From contig NZ_PPSM01000036.1 of NCBI RefSeq assembly GCF_002916655.1, forward strand, positions 242,080 through 306,079: a stretch of 64,000 nt of DNA, given 5' to 3'. Shown piece after piece: positions 19,901 through 28,566 of the stretch. The position numbers were made by a program, and so were the translations under genes. The notes beneath the pieces were generated by a model. That model had not been told where the DNA came from. It worked only from the letters and a program-made list of their open reading frames with translations, and ran no database searches. How positions within the stretch are numbered: position 1 is the stretch's first letter; each line of letters starts with the position of its first letter. This DNA comes from Novosphingobium sp. HII-3 (lineage in GTDB: Bacteria > Pseudomonadota > Alphaproteobacteria > Sphingomonadales > Sphingomonadaceae).

Positions 19901-21235
19901 GACGGTATCGAGCCCGGTGATCCGACTGACACGTGCAGCCACCGGGATCATGATATGCTCCGCATCCACTTTCGCGGCACCCTTGGCAGACAGGTTCTCC
20001 AGACCCATGTCGTTCATTAGGATCCGTCGGGCCACAAGTTCGTAGTTGACGGTAGGCGTGGTGAAAGCGCCGTCGAGCGCCAGGTTCGCGGCGAGCCCCG
20101 CACCGCTCAGGTTCTCGGCAATCGCGGAAGGCTTCAGCAGGACGAAAGCGAGCCGCAGGTCGTCAAAGCGGCTCTCTCCGAGGTCTACGACCCCTTCTGG
20201 CGTCAGGTTGAAGGCATCACTCGAAAGCATCCCCGAGAGCTTCGCGCGGCGCTGTTCGAAGGCAGCGGTAAGATCGATGTTGGTGACCGGGCCCAGCAGG
20301 TTGGCGGTCGGCCCGGTGAAAAGCCGGGCCACCCGCGTGGGGCCCTTGATCACGAAAGTCCCGTTCCGCGCGGTGAGGGCCAGCCGGGCGAGTTCGCCCG
20401 TGCCGAGGTTGGCGTTGAGGCTTCCGTTCCAGGCTGCCCAGTCGCCCTTGCCGCTCAGGTCGAGCTTCACAGCCTGCGTGAAACCGGCAAGACCTGCGAT
20501 GAGACCGCCTGCAGGAGCATCAAGATCGACATCGAGGTCAAGGCGGTTGCGCTCCGGCACCGCATCGAGAACCGCCGTGAAGCGATCTCCCCCGCCCTTG
20601 CCGTTGATCGCTATCGTTCCGCCCTTCGCGTTGACCTGCGCCCGGCCGTCCGCAATGTGCGCCCGCCCGGCAACGGTCATGATGCGGCGTTCACCGGAAA
20701 CCGGCGCCTCAGCGATGAAGCGATCGATGCGAAGATCGCCGATGTCGATGTCGAGGTCGGGTAACAGGGGAGCGTCGCTGGGCGGCGTTTCGCGGAAGTG
20801 CGGCGTGCGGCGCAGAACCACCCGCTGCGCTGTCGCGCTGCGTACGTCGACGTGGTTTTCGAGATAGGCGAACGGGCGCCAGTCCACGTGGATTTCGGGG
20901 GAGTAGAGGAACTCGCCGCGCGGATCGCGGACGGAAAGGCCCCGCAGAATCATCTTGCCATACAGCGACCCATCGATCCGCGCGACCGAGATGCGCATCC
21001 CGTTCTCGAATTCGAGCGCGGCGATCTGATCGGCTACGAAACGGCGCCCCGGCCCTGTGTTGATCCCGAGGACGAGGGCTACGAGGAACGCAGTGACGCC
21101 AAGAACGATGAAGGCCAGCGTCTTGACGGCCCGGACCCTGACACGATGCCATCGCGAGGGACGTGCTTCCACCATTTCGATATCTGCGGCTTCGGTATTC
21201 GGCCCCATGCCCTCGCTGTTCCCTTGGTGAGCCAT
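16973..21235 (-). CDS. tamB: Translocation and assembly module protein TamB
   Basis: 1420 residues. One transmembrane helix near the N-terminus (about residues 37-58, VKTLAFIVLGVTAFLVALVL) is followed by a very long region of repeating beta-rich sequence and the C-terminal DUF490/TamB domain (about the last 330 residues, with VELVRGTLGFAGRSFELTDG, TVNVNVTGRAMNPQIDFSS and LSRILFG). TamB-like proteins bridge inner and outer membranes, and are proposed to move phospholipids and assist TamA in barrel assembly. The start overlaps the tamA stop (TGATG), so TamA and TamB are coupled. Confidence 0.95.
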   Translation of the reverse strand: MAHQGNSEGMGPNTEAADIEMVEARPSRWHRVRVRAVKTLAFIVLGVTAFLVALVLGINTGPGRRFVADQIAALEFENGMRISVARIDGSLYGKMILRGLSVRDPRGEFLYSPEIHVDWRPFAYLENHVDVRSATAQRVVLRRTPHFRETPPSDAPLLPDLDIDIGDLRIDRFIAEAPVSGERRIMTVAGRAHIADGRAQVNAKGGTIAINGKGGGDRFTAVLDAVPERNRLDLDVDLDAPAGGLIAGLAGFTQAVKLDLSGKGDWAAWNGSLNANLGTGELARLALTARNGTFVIKGPTRVARLFTGPTANLLGPVTNIDLTAAFEQRRAKLSGMLSSDAFNLTPEGVVDLGESRFDDLRLAFVLLKPSAIAENLSGAGLAANLALDGAFTTPTVNYELVARRILMNDMGLENLSAKGAAKVDAEHIMIPVAARVSRITGLDTVAGGTLANVTLNGDLAIDGPRILSDNMHLRSDRIDAGLILLADMSKGLYTGAIDGRIDNYRLDSVGIFNISTNMDLKTEGQGFALQGTVRARSTRLLNESLQTYLGGNFSASSNVKYGSDGVVHFSGVRMTAPLLRVTSGQGSWSPDGRIALAAKGNSSQYGALGVRVTGTITNPDAYVTAERPGLGIGLANLDARIKGAPGGYRLNAKGDTDYGPLRADVTLGLGRTTSVQINSANLSGVDFAGRIAQTPGGPFAGQLTANGNGVGGLLRLDAEGKYQAVNFNLRARNAVFDGPAKLAIGSAIIDGRAILYDQPYVVADAQIAGTSLGAVDLAAARVLVNYRDGRGAAKALVEGVSGVPFRLALNADMQPELWRVALQGRVRGLDVRTSTPARIIPKDGTYELLPTTIAFGGGNVKLAGEYGSGVKIQSRMEGVDLAILNAFAPGYGIGGKVSGSLDFEQPTSTAFPRADARLTLTNFTRTSSSTVSQGVDVNLVGKLLADGGEARAVFRRRGTVIGRLVTSLRPLPAGQGSWTTRLLEAPLAGGIRYNGPAETLFSFAGLAGQTLNGPVGLAADFSCRVSDPCINGVVQGRDVVYENQAYGTRLTRMAFSGKFTGNSLELTSLTARAGDGSVSASGRVSLAADAGYPMDLSVKLDRARLARSDALSATATGDLRLTKAAGAPALLSGEIRLPETRYQIVREGAAQVPRLTGVRFKPLKGPKRITGDEPAPTAASAFGLIRLDIRLRAPEKLYVSGMGLESEWSADFEVTGTSAAPSVGGEVELVRGTLGFAGRSFELTDGQISFTGGQTIDPTVQITATEDIEDVTVNVNVTGRAMNPQIDFSSSPSLPDDEVLSRILFGSSIANLSALQAVQLASSLNSLRGSGGGLNPLGELRSAAGIDRLRILGPDEASGRGTAVAAGQYLTDDIYVELITDARGFTATQLEVSVTKWLSVLSQAGGSGVNSLNVRIRKDY

Positions 21236-23547
21236 CAGAACGCCTGCCCGATCGACACGTAAATGTTGAAGCGTGATTCGCCCGCGCGGCGGTTCAGTGG
21301 TGTCGCGACGTCAAGACGCATAGGCCCGAAGTTGGTATAGAAACGCCCACCGATGCCGACGCCGTAGCGCAGGTCATTGAATTGAGGCGTCGTCTGCCGA
21401 TACGCCTGACCCGCATCCACGAAGGCGACGACTCCGTAATTGCCGAAGCGGTAGCGTGCCTCGATCGACCCTTCATTGAGACTGCGGCCGCCGACAGGGC
21501 TCCCGTCCGGCGCCTGTTCTCCAAGAGCCTGATAGGCGAACCCGCGAACCGAACCGCCGCCGCCCGCATAGAGCCGACGTGATGGGGCGATATCGAACAG
21601 GCCGGCGCCCTGGATCGTGCCGAAACGCAGCCGACCCGCCACCACGAAGTTGTCGCCCAGCGGAACGTAAGTGGAGGCATCCAGCCGCGCACGCACGTAC
21701 GGATCGAAACCGCCGCGCACGGTCGCTTCGGGTTGCACCAGCGCGGTGAACCGATAGCCCTTGGTAGGGTTCAACAAATCATTTGAAGTATCGAAGCCGA
21801 CCTGGCCATTAAGGCCCGCTACATAATAGGTCCGACGTTTGCGACTGTTAGTCGCGGCATCGTAATCCGTTTCGGCGGTGGCGAGGAGTTCCACACCGAA
21901 CGCGTACGTGTAGCGTTTCTGCCAGATAGGCGTGGAATCGCGAGCGATGCGCGCCGCCAGGCGGCCGGTGTAGGCGCTGTACGCATCGTAATCGTTGTGG
22001 AACCCCTCTGCCACCACTTCAAAGGTGCGGTCGCGCTTGCCGGCGTTGGAGCGGCGGAACGTCACGCCCGCGCCCTGCTGCCGCGTGCCGGCGATGGCGT
22101 GGGCGATCAGCGCGCCTTCAGGCGGGAACATGTTGCGATGCGTCCAGGTGGCCTGAGCGGTGATACCCTCGCCCGCAGCGTAGCCGACGGAACCCGCGAT
22201 CGTGCGCGGCGGCCCGGCCTCCTGCTTGACGTGAAGCGTCACGTACTCCGTGCCGTCTCCAACGGGTTCGCCCGTCTTCTGCGCCTCCACGGATACGGTC
22301 GAGAACAAGCTGGTCGCCACCAGCGCCCTGCGAAGATCATCCACCTTCCGGCTGTCGTAGAGCTCTCCGCGTTTGAAGCGTGCAAGAACCTGGATGTGAT
22401 CCGCGCCGAACGCCAGATCACCGTCCGTGGTGAAACCGCCGAAGCGGCCTCGCGGCCCGACGGTAACCGGAAGGGTGTAAACGCCCGTTCCGTCATCCTG
22501 ATCGAGAAGGATATCGCGCTGTCCCACGGTGGCGAAGGGATAGCCATTCTCCGGCAGAGCAACGGCTACACGGGCCTCGGCGCCCTGCACCCGCTCGGCC
22601 ACGATCGGCTCTCCGATCTTGAGCGGGAAATTTGAGGCAATCAGATCGGGCGGTACTGTAGGATCGGCGTTCACGATGACGTCGGAAAACACGTAACGCT
22701 TGCCCGGGTTGACCTGGATGACCGCGTTGAGCGCATTGTCGCTTTCCTGCGCCGGGGGATCGAGCCGCGTGCGGATGACCGGACTGTACCACCCTTCCGC
22801 CGCCAGCACTGTTTCGAGGAGCTGGCTGTCCTCAGTCAGTCTGGCGGAGATCATGGCGGTATTCGTCGCCTTTCCATCACCTTCCTTCAGAGCGGAAAGG
22901 GATTCGAATTCATCCTCCAGGCTCGCCTCGGTTTCGTTGTCCGCGAGTTCGAGCCCCTTCAGATCGACCCGGTATCGGACTTCCAGATCGGTGTCTTCAC
23001 CGTCTTCTTCAGCAATCTGGACCGGCGTGATCTCAAATTGGTCGAGGGGCGGCAGGGGTGCAGTAAGCTCGGCGTCGCGAATGGGCGTATCGCCGATTTC
23101 CTCCACTGCATCCTGATCCGCAAGGGCCGGGTCACCGGCAGGAGGAGCCTGGCCGGCGGTGGGCTCCGCGTCGGCCTGCTGTTCGGCCAGCCGCCGTTCG
23201 AACGCTTCAATCGTCTCTAGCGGTTTGTCGAGTTCGGGATCTCCGGATCCGTCCAGAGTGGGAACCGAGGAATTGAACTCCTCATCCGTTATGACTGGCT
23301 CCACCTGTGGCAGGGCCGAGGTGGCGGGTGGAGGGGGAACGGGAACGTTGCCGGCTTCCAGCGTCGCACCTGTTCCGTTTGCAGTCTGCGTTCCGGCCAT
23401 CTGCTCGGGCTGGGAAGCAGGCGCGGCTTGCGCGCGCGCCGCTCCCGACTGAGCTGCAAGCATGAGTACCACCGCCACCGCGCCTGCCGCGCATCCGTTC
23501 CGGCGAAGATTGGAACGATACGGCGGGTGGTTGATTAGCCTGAACAT
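21235..23547 (-). CDS. tamA: Outer-membrane assembly factor TamA (Omp85 family)
   Basis: 770 residues from ATG 23547; a GTG two codons earlier is possible. A signal peptide spans about residues 18-42 and ends near GAARAQA. Next comes a Pro/Gln/Glu-rich, low-complexity segment of about 140 residues not found in E. coli TamA. POTRA domains follow (around residues 180-440) and then the 16-strand barrel with GGGGSVRGF and a C-terminal strand ending in Phe (RFNIYVSIGQAF). It forms a complex with TamB, encoded just downstream with a 1-bp overlap. The same operon continues into a small lipoprotein. Confidence 0.94.
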   Translation of the reverse strand: MFRLINHPPYRSNLRRNGCAAGAVAVVLMLAAQSGAARAQAAPASQPEQMAGTQTANGTGATLEAGNVPVPPPPATSALPQVEPVITDEEFNSSVPTLDGSGDPELDKPLETIEAFERRLAEQQADAEPTAGQAPPAGDPALADQDAVEEIGDTPIRDAELTAPLPPLDQFEITPVQIAEEDGEDTDLEVRYRVDLKGLELADNETEASLEDEFESLSALKEGDGKATNTAMISARLTEDSQLLETVLAAEGWYSPVIRTRLDPPAQESDNALNAVIQVNPGKRYVFSDVIVNADPTVPPDLIASNFPLKIGEPIVAERVQGAEARVAVALPENGYPFATVGQRDILLDQDDGTGVYTLPVTVGPRGRFGGFTTDGDLAFGADHIQVLARFKRGELYDSRKVDDLRRALVATSLFSTVSVEAQKTGEPVGDGTEYVTLHVKQEAGPPRTIAGSVGYAAGEGITAQATWTHRNMFPPEGALIAHAIAGTRQQGAGVTFRRSNAGKRDRTFEVVAEGFHNDYDAYSAYTGRLAARIARDSTPIWQKRYTYAFGVELLATAETDYDAATNSRKRRTYYVAGLNGQVGFDTSNDLLNPTKGYRFTALVQPEATVRGGFDPYVRARLDASTYVPLGDNFVVAGRLRFGTIQGAGLFDIAPSRRLYAGGGGSVRGFAYQALGEQAPDGSPVGGRSLNEGSIEARYRFGNYGVVAFVDAGQAYRQTTPQFNDLRYGVGIGGRFYTNFGPMRLDVATPLNRRAGESRFNIYVSIGQAF

Positions 23548-23654
23548 GGACACTGCAGCGAATTACCCCTTCTCCAGGCCGACTTTAACGGCCCCTCCTG
23601 AATTTGCGTATCTCCTTAGTACAACGAAAGTTCCCTTGTTCACACAGGGGAACC

Positions 23655-24719
23655 ATGAATAACATACAAGGCGCAGACACAAAGGGAGGGGCAAAGCCGG
23701 TCCCGGGCAGCGACGCACAGGCTCCTTGGAACATGCCCCGCGCGGCCTGGGCACGGGTGCTGAAGCGAGTCTGGGTCATGATCGGCTTCCATGAGCTTGG
23801 CCTGCTGTCGGCAGGCCTCGCCTTCTACACCTTCCTTGCCTTGACCCCCCTGATAGCGGCGACTGTCATGGTCTACGGACTTGTCGCGGACGTTGGAATG
23901 GTACGTAAGCAGATCGCCAGCCTCGTCGATGTCGTGCCGCCCGACGTTGCACGGCTCCTTGAAGAACAGTTGCTGCGCATCATCTCCACTAATTCCGGGG
24001 TGACCGGTCTTGCTCTCATCATCGCCCTTGTATTCGCCATCTATGGCGGCATGCGCGCGGCGGGGGGCATGGTGAGTGCCCTCAACATCATCAACGAGGA
24101 GCGCGAAACCCGTAACCTCTTTGCGCTGACCATGCGTACAGGCGGGCTCACGCTGGCGGCGATCCTCCTGGCGATCACGGGCGGCTTGTCCGGTGTCGTG
24201 TTCGCGTGGCTGCAGATGCAGACCACGACCTTCCTCGGAGAATCGACGCAGTTCCTCTTCAAGTGGCTCACCTGGGCTGCCGCGATCGCGCTCGGCAGCG
24301 CCGGCTTCGCCCTTATCATGCGCTACGGCCCGGATCGCAGGCCGGCCAAGTGGCGATGGCTCATCCCGGGTGCGCTGCTCGCCACGCTTCTGTGGCTGGC
24401 CGTTTCGTTTGGCTTCTCGCTCTACGTTGCCTACATAAGCGACTACAACGCCACCTACGGTTCGCTCTCGGCCGTCGTCGTCTTTCTCATGTGGCTGTTT
24501 CTTTCCGCCTACGGCATCCTCCTGGGTGCGTTGCTCAACGCCGAGATCGAACGACAGACCTTCTGTGACACGACGGCCGGGCCACCTCGCCCCGCAGGAG
24601 AGCGCGGCGCGGCACTTGCCGATGTCATTGACGACAATGTCCCCACCATCCATCAGCTCGACAAGCGCAAGCGCCACCGGGCGCACGCGGAGCGCACACG
24701 CGCAGACGGCAGTCCCTAA
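23655..24719 (+). CDS. YihY/BrkB-family inner-membrane protein
   Basis: 354 residues from ATG 23655, preceded by an AGGGGAA ribosome site; the open frame starts 51 bp earlier. Six membrane helices of the YihY type are visible (for example LAFYTFLALTPLIAATVMVYGLVAD, LALIIALVFAIYGGMRAAGG and LSAVVVFLMWLFLSAYGILLGA). The family signatures GLAFYTFLALTPLI and NATYGSLSAVVVFLMWL are present. Some members were once called ribonuclease BN, but this is not an RNase. The role is uncertain, and transport or lipid-related roles have been proposed. The C-terminus is a charged cytoplasmic tail. It is divergent from tamA. Confidence 0.9.
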   Translation: MNNIQGADTKGGAKPVPGSDAQAPWNMPRAAWARVLKRVWVMIGFHELGLLSAGLAFYTFLALTPLIAATVMVYGLVADVGMVRKQIASLVDVVPPDVARLLEEQLLRIISTNSGVTGLALIIALVFAIYGGMRAAGGMVSALNIINEERETRNLFALTMRTGGLTLAAILLAITGGLSGVVFAWLQMQTTTFLGESTQFLFKWLTWAAAIALGSAGFALIMRYGPDRRPAKWRWLIPGALLATLLWLAVSFGFSLYVAYISDYNATYGSLSAVVVFLMWLFLSAYGILLGALLNAEIERQTFCDTTAGPPRPAGERGAALADVIDDNVPTIHQLDKRKRHRAHAERTRADGSP

Positions 24720-24876
24720 AGCCGGAGGCCGAAGCGGTGGGCAGCGACGGCGGCTCACCGCATCGTGCCCGCGATAAGCGTTCCGGGCAGTTGAACCCCT
24801 GCCCTGACCCGCCGTAGCTAACCTGCACGAACGGCAGGTCGGGCCCACTCCCGCCCCCAATGAGAGGATCGATAGG

Positions 24877-25710
24877 ATGAGTGATGTTCTCGGCTACAAG
24901 GGCAAGCGCGTGATCGTCAGCGGCTGCTTCTCCGGCATGGGTGAAGCCGCCGCAAAGCTGCTCGTCGAGCTGGGGGCGGAAGTCCATGGTTTCGATTTCA
25001 AGGAAAGCACGGTGCCAATGGCATCCTTCACGAAGATCGACCTGCGCGATCCCGGCAGCCTTGAAGCCGCCGTCGCAGGCGTAGGCAGCAAGATCGACGC
25101 GCTGTTCAACTGCGCGGGCCTTCCCGGCGGGGGCGGGTTTCCCTCGATGGACACGATGAAGGTCAACTTTCTGGGTACGCGCCATCTCACCGAACAAGTC
25201 ATTCCTCTCATGGGTAACAAGGGCGCCATCGTCTCTATCGCGTCGACGGGCGGGCTGGGGTGGAGCCGCCGCATACCCGTGCACATGCAGCTTCTTGCGA
25301 CCCAGGGATTTCAGGCGGGACTTGAATGGTGTGAAGCGAACGCGGACCAGGTGAGCGAAGGCTACGCTTTCTCGAAGGAGGCGGTCATCGTGTGGACTCA
25401 GTTCATGGGCGCGCAACTCATCAAGAAGGGCATACGGATCAACTGCTCCCTCCCCTCACCCACGCAGACCCCGATGATGGCGACCTTCCACGCGACGTCC
25501 GGCAAGGACGTAGTGGATGCTGCCGCAGAGCCGCTCGGCCGGTACACGACTCCCGAAGAGCAGGCAGGACCGCTGATCCTCATCAACTCCGACCTGGCTG
25601 GCGTCGTGAACGGCGTGGTTCTACCGGTCGATGGTGGCTTCATGGGCGGCCTCGCCACAGGGCAGGTCGATATCAGCAAGATGATGGGCGCGAAGAAGCA
25701 GGACGCCTGA
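24877..25710 (+). CDS. SDR-family oxidoreductase, coniferyl-alcohol dehydrogenase-like
   Basis: 277 residues, classical short-chain dehydrogenase. The cofactor motif is VSGCFSGMGEAAA (a GxxxGxG variant with Cys-Phe-Ser), characteristic in my recollection of the coniferyl-alcohol dehydrogenase group. NCAG, a Ser in SIASTGGLGW, and YAFSK (catalytic Tyr and Lys) complete the site. Such enzymes in sphingomonads take part in lignin-aromatic or terpenoid alcohol metabolism, but no catabolic cluster surrounds it here, so the substrate is open. AGAGGATCG before the ATG is the ribosome site. A strong terminator follows at 25736-25766. Confidence 0.85.
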   Translation: MSDVLGYKGKRVIVSGCFSGMGEAAAKLLVELGAEVHGFDFKESTVPMASFTKIDLRDPGSLEAAVAGVGSKIDALFNCAGLPGGGGFPSMDTMKVNFLGTRHLTEQVIPLMGNKGAIVSIASTGGLGWSRRIPVHMQLLATQGFQAGLEWCEANADQVSEGYAFSKEAVIVWTQFMGAQLIKKGIRINCSLPSPTQTPMMATFHATSGKDVVDAAAEPLGRYTTPEEQAGPLILINSDLAGVVNGVVLPVDGGFMGGLATGQVDISKMMGAKKQDA

Positions 25711-25735
25711 CGCTTTCGCATCCCGACGTCCAAAA

Positions 25736-25766
25736 AGCCGGGTGGCCTGTGCCGCCCGGCTCTTTT
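25736..25766 (+). terminator. Rho-independent terminator after the SDR gene
   Basis: An 11-bp stem AGCCGGGTGGC/GCCGCCCGGCT (one G-U pair) with a CTGT loop is followed by CTTTTG and preceded by an A-run. It closes the SDR unit. Confidence 0.85.
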
Positions 25767-25819
25767 GCATGGGCGCCACCATGCTAAAGGACCAGCCTGC
25801 CCGCTCCGGAGGCCGATGA

Positions 25820-26623
25820 ATGACCGATGCCGTATTGTACAATTGCGATGACGACGGGATCGTCCTGCTCACGCTGAATCGCCCTGAACTGCGTAATCCG
25901 ATCTCGGATATGGAAGTGATAGATGCCCTGCTCGCCAGCCTGGAACGGCTTGAGGCCGACCCGCGTGCCCGCGTCGCGATCCTCACCGGTGCAGGCAAAA
26001 GCTTCTCCTCCGGCGGCAACATCAAGGAGATGAGGCCGGGTGGCGCGCTGAACGCAGGGACTGCCGCGGCGACCCGCCTTGCCTACAAACGCGGCATCCA
26101 GCGGCTTCCTCTTGCGTTTTCCCGCCTCGAAGTCCCCGTCATCGCAGCTGTAAATGGCGCCGCCGTTGGAGCAGGCTGTGATCTGACCTGCATGTGCGAC
26201 CTGCGCATAGCCGGACAGAGCGCGCGCTTTGCGGAGAGCTTCGTAAAGCTGGGCCTGATCGCAGGCGATGGCGGATCGTGGCTTCTGCCGCGTGTGATCG
26301 GATGGACCAAAGCGGCCGAAATGGCTCTTACAGGAGACGCGATCGACGCGAATGAGGCTCTGGCCTGCGGACTCGTCAGTCGTGTCGTCCCGGACGCGAC
26401 GTTGCTGGAGGAGGCACGAAGCCTCGCCCGCCGCATCGCCGTCAATCCACCCCACGCCGTCCGGATGACGAAACGCCTCCTTTGGGAGGGGCGCCGAGTG
26501 GATCTCGCCAGCCTCCTGGAAATGGCATCCGCGATGCAGGCCGCTGCACATGCGACCGAAGACCACGAGGAAGCTGTGGCCGCTTTCCTCGAAAAACGGT
26601 CACCCAGGTTCAAAGGCTCTTGA
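25820..26623 (+). CDS. Enoyl-CoA hydratase/isomerase family protein
   Basis: 267 residues, the usual crotonase length. The oxyanion-hole segments are GKSFSSGGNIKEM (CoA and oxyanion region) and NGAAVGAGCDL. At the second acidic position the sequence AESFVKLGLIAGDGGSWLLPRVIG keeps a Glu in AES but has Asp where many hydratases have the second Glu, so it may be a hydratase or another crotonase reaction such as dehydratase, isomerase or hydrolase. The C-terminal helices (AHATEDHEEAVAAFLEKRSPRF) are typical. It is monocistronic between the SDR and ribB, with 57 bp to the latter. Confidence 0.88.
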   Translation: MTDAVLYNCDDDGIVLLTLNRPELRNPISDMEVIDALLASLERLEADPRARVAILTGAGKSFSSGGNIKEMRPGGALNAGTAAATRLAYKRGIQRLPLAFSRLEVPVIAAVNGAAVGAGCDLTCMCDLRIAGQSARFAESFVKLGLIAGDGGSWLLPRVIGWTKAAEMALTGDAIDANEALACGLVSRVVPDATLLEEARSLARRIAVNPPHAVRMTKRLLWEGRRVDLASLLEMASAMQAAAHATEDHEEAVAAFLEKRSPRFKGS

Positions 26624-26650
26624 TCAAAATGTGATGAAAGCCTAGCTCCC

Positions 26651-26668
26651 TCACATCATAATGTGTGA
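26651..26668. promoter_or_regulatory. Operator-like dyad before ribB
   Basis: TCACATCATAATGTGTGA has inverted outer arms TCACA and TGTGA. It lies 12 bp upstream of the ATG, where a ribosome site would be expected; none is obvious. A related half (ATGTGATGA) is at 26629-26637. The following gene carries an N-terminal HTH, so autoregulation is a possible reading. Confidence 0.4.
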
Positions 26669-26680
26669 TTGGACATTGCA

Positions 26681-27994
26681 ATGGCTTCCGATGTGATTGA
26701 TCAGGTGCGACGGCTGATAACCGATGGCGGCATGAGCCGGGCCAGCCTAGCACGCGCGGCAGGGCTTCACGCCAACACCTTGCGGGACTGCACTGAAGCC
26801 GACTGGAACCCGACTGCCGAGACTCTCGGCAAGCTCCAGCGCGTTCTGCTGGCTAACGACGACCGCGAAGTGCTCGTTCCGATCGAGGAAATCATCGACG
26901 AAGCGCGGAATGGCCGCATGTTCATCCTCGTCGATGACGAGGATCGCGAGAACGAGGGCGACCTGATCATCCCGGCGCAGATGGCCACGCCCTCCGCCAT
27001 CAATTTCATGGCAACCCACGGCCGCGGCCTCATCTGCCTCGCCATCACCAGCCAGCGCGTGGACGAACTGGGTCTCAACCTCATGAGCCAGAACAACGGC
27101 ACGCGTCATGAGACGGCCTTTACGGTTTCCATCGAAGCGCGCGAAGGCGTGACGACGGGTATTTCCGCAGGCGATCGGGCGCGCACCATTTCGGTCGCGA
27201 TCGACGGCACGAAGACCCGGAACGACATCGTGACGCCGGGCCACGTGTTCCCGCTGCGTGCCCGCGATGGCGGCGTTCTGGTCCGCGCCGGGCACACCGA
27301 GGCCGCGGTCGACATTTCGCGCCTGGCTGGGCTCAACCCCTCTGGCGTGATCTGCGAGATCATGAAGGAGGACGGCACGATGGCGCGCATGGATGACCTC
27401 ATCGGCTTCGCGCGCCTGCACGATCTCAAGATTGGAACGATCCGCGACCTGATCGCCTACCGCCGCCGCCATGATCGCATGATCGAAAAGCGCAATGAGC
27501 TGGCGTTTCACTCCCGTTATGGCGGGGACTGGGTCGCACGGTCCTACTATAACCGCGCAACCGGGGACGAGACTGTCGCCCTCGTCAAGGGCCGCATCGA
27601 TCCGACCAAGCCGACGATGGTCCGCATGCACACCCTGTCCTTCTTCGCCGATATCTTTGGCGAGGATATCGGCGACCGTTCCGAATTGCTGCAGCGTTCC
27701 ATGAACATGATCGCTGAAGAAGGCTCCGGCGTCATCGTCGTAATCAGCCGGCCAATGAACAACCTCATCTCGCGCTCGATCGAAATCAAGCGTGAATTTC
27801 GCGACGGCGGCAACCCGGACCTCGAAGAGCTGCGCGATTATGGTGTCGGAGCCCAGATCCTTGCGGAGCTCGGCATCCATGACATGATCCTGTTGACCAA
27901 CACTCATCACTCCCTGGTAGCCCTGGAGGGCTACGGCCTGAACATCGTCGGCGAGCGCGCTATCACGGCCCCGGCTTCTGAAGGATCAAACTGA
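26681..27994 (+). CDS. ribB: RibBX: HTH / 3,4-dihydroxy-2-butanone-4-phosphate synthase / degenerate RibA-like domain
   Basis: 437 residues from ATG 26681; a TTG 12 nt upstream is less likely. Residues 1-60 look like a small helix-turn-helix (GGMSRASLARAAGLHANTLRD). Residues about 66-270 are DHBP synthase with DDEDRENEGDL (acidic metal/phosphate site), HGRGLICLA, RHETAFTVSIEAREGVTTGISAGDRA and HTEAAVDISRLAG, all intact. The last ~165 residues follow the GTP cyclohydrolase II fold (MVRMHTLSFFADIFGED, DRSELLQRSMNMI) but lack the Cys zinc ligands of RibA. This domain should therefore be inactive, as in described RibBX proteins. It makes the four-carbon precursor for RibH, whose gene follows immediately. 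Confidence 0.92.
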   Translation: MASDVIDQVRRLITDGGMSRASLARAAGLHANTLRDCTEADWNPTAETLGKLQRVLLANDDREVLVPIEEIIDEARNGRMFILVDDEDRENEGDLIIPAQMATPSAINFMATHGRGLICLAITSQRVDELGLNLMSQNNGTRHETAFTVSIEAREGVTTGISAGDRARTISVAIDGTKTRNDIVTPGHVFPLRARDGGVLVRAGHTEAAVDISRLAGLNPSGVICEIMKEDGTMARMDDLIGFARLHDLKIGTIRDLIAYRRRHDRMIEKRNELAFHSRYGGDWVARSYYNRATGDETVALVKGRIDPTKPTMVRMHTLSFFADIFGEDIGDRSELLQRSMNMIAEEGSGVIVVISRPMNNLISRSIEIKREFRDGGNPDLEELRDYGVGAQILAELGIHDMILLTNTHHSLVALEGYGLNIVGERAITAPASEGSN

Positions 27995-28417
27995 ATGGCG
28001 CGTTTTCTCATCGTTGAAGCCCGCTTCTACAACCACCTCAACGACCTCTTGATCGCAGGCGCCAAGGCGGCCCTGAAGCAGGCCGGTCACACGGCCGACG
28101 TCATCACGGTTCCGGGCGCACTGGAGATACCGGCCGCCATCTCGCTGGCGGAGACAACGGGTGACTATGACGGTTACGTGGCCATCGGCGTGGTCATCCG
28201 TGGAGAGACGTACCATTTCGAGATCGTGGCCGGTGAAAGCGCTCGCGGCATCATGGCATTGACGATGGATGGGATCGCCATCGGCAACGGCATCCTCACG
28301 GTGGAAAATGAGGATCAGGCGCTTGTACGAGCCGACGCCGCGCAGAAGGACAAGGGCGGCGAAGCCGCCAAGGCCGCAATCGCATTGCACGCACTGAAGG
28401 AACGATTCGGCGCCTGA
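27995..28417 (+). CDS. ribH: 6,7-dimethyl-8-ribityllumazine synthase
   Basis: 140 residues. The family motifs are [13 protein letters not shown], the substrate-binding [11 protein letters not shown], and [22 protein letters not shown], which contains the conserved active-site His. It condenses the product of RibB with the pyrimidine to give lumazine, the direct precursor of riboflavin. Its ATG follows the ribB stop with no gap, so the two are co-translated. A 9-bp hairpin lies just downstream. Confidence 0.96.
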   Translation: MARFLIVEARFYNHLNDLLIAGAKAALKQAGHTADVITVPGALEIPAAISLAETTGDYDGYVAIGVVIRGETYHFEIVAGESARGIMALTMDGIAIGNGILTVENEDQALVRADAAQKDKGGEAAKAAIALHALKERFGA

Positions 28418-28428
28418 CGCCGCCTCTT

Positions 28429-28462
28429 CGCTCGCCGTACTGCCATTGCAGAGCGGCGAGCG
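28429..28462 (+). terminator. Hairpin after ribH, possible terminator
   Basis: The arms CGCTCGCCG and CGGCGAGCG form a perfect 9-bp stem with a 16-nt loop 12 nt after the ribH stop. No T-tract follows at once, so it could be an mRNA-stabilising end or part of a Rho-dependent stop. Confidence 0.4.
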
Positions 28463-28566
28463 GACCGGAGCACTACGCAAATACACCTAATATTTTTCAA
28501 CAATGACTACACGCTCCGGTAAGTATAAGCGGCGTAGAGACGAATTGATGCCCTTTCGTGTCCTTC

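Noticed and set aside
23640..24860. Minus-strand frame of 406 codons opposite the YihY gene
   Set aside because: Highly charged, low-complexity product, shadow of a membrane protein with clear family motifs.
26624..26680. FMN riboswitch before ribB
   Set aside because: The gap is only 57 bp, too short for an RFN element, and none of its conserved helices is visible.
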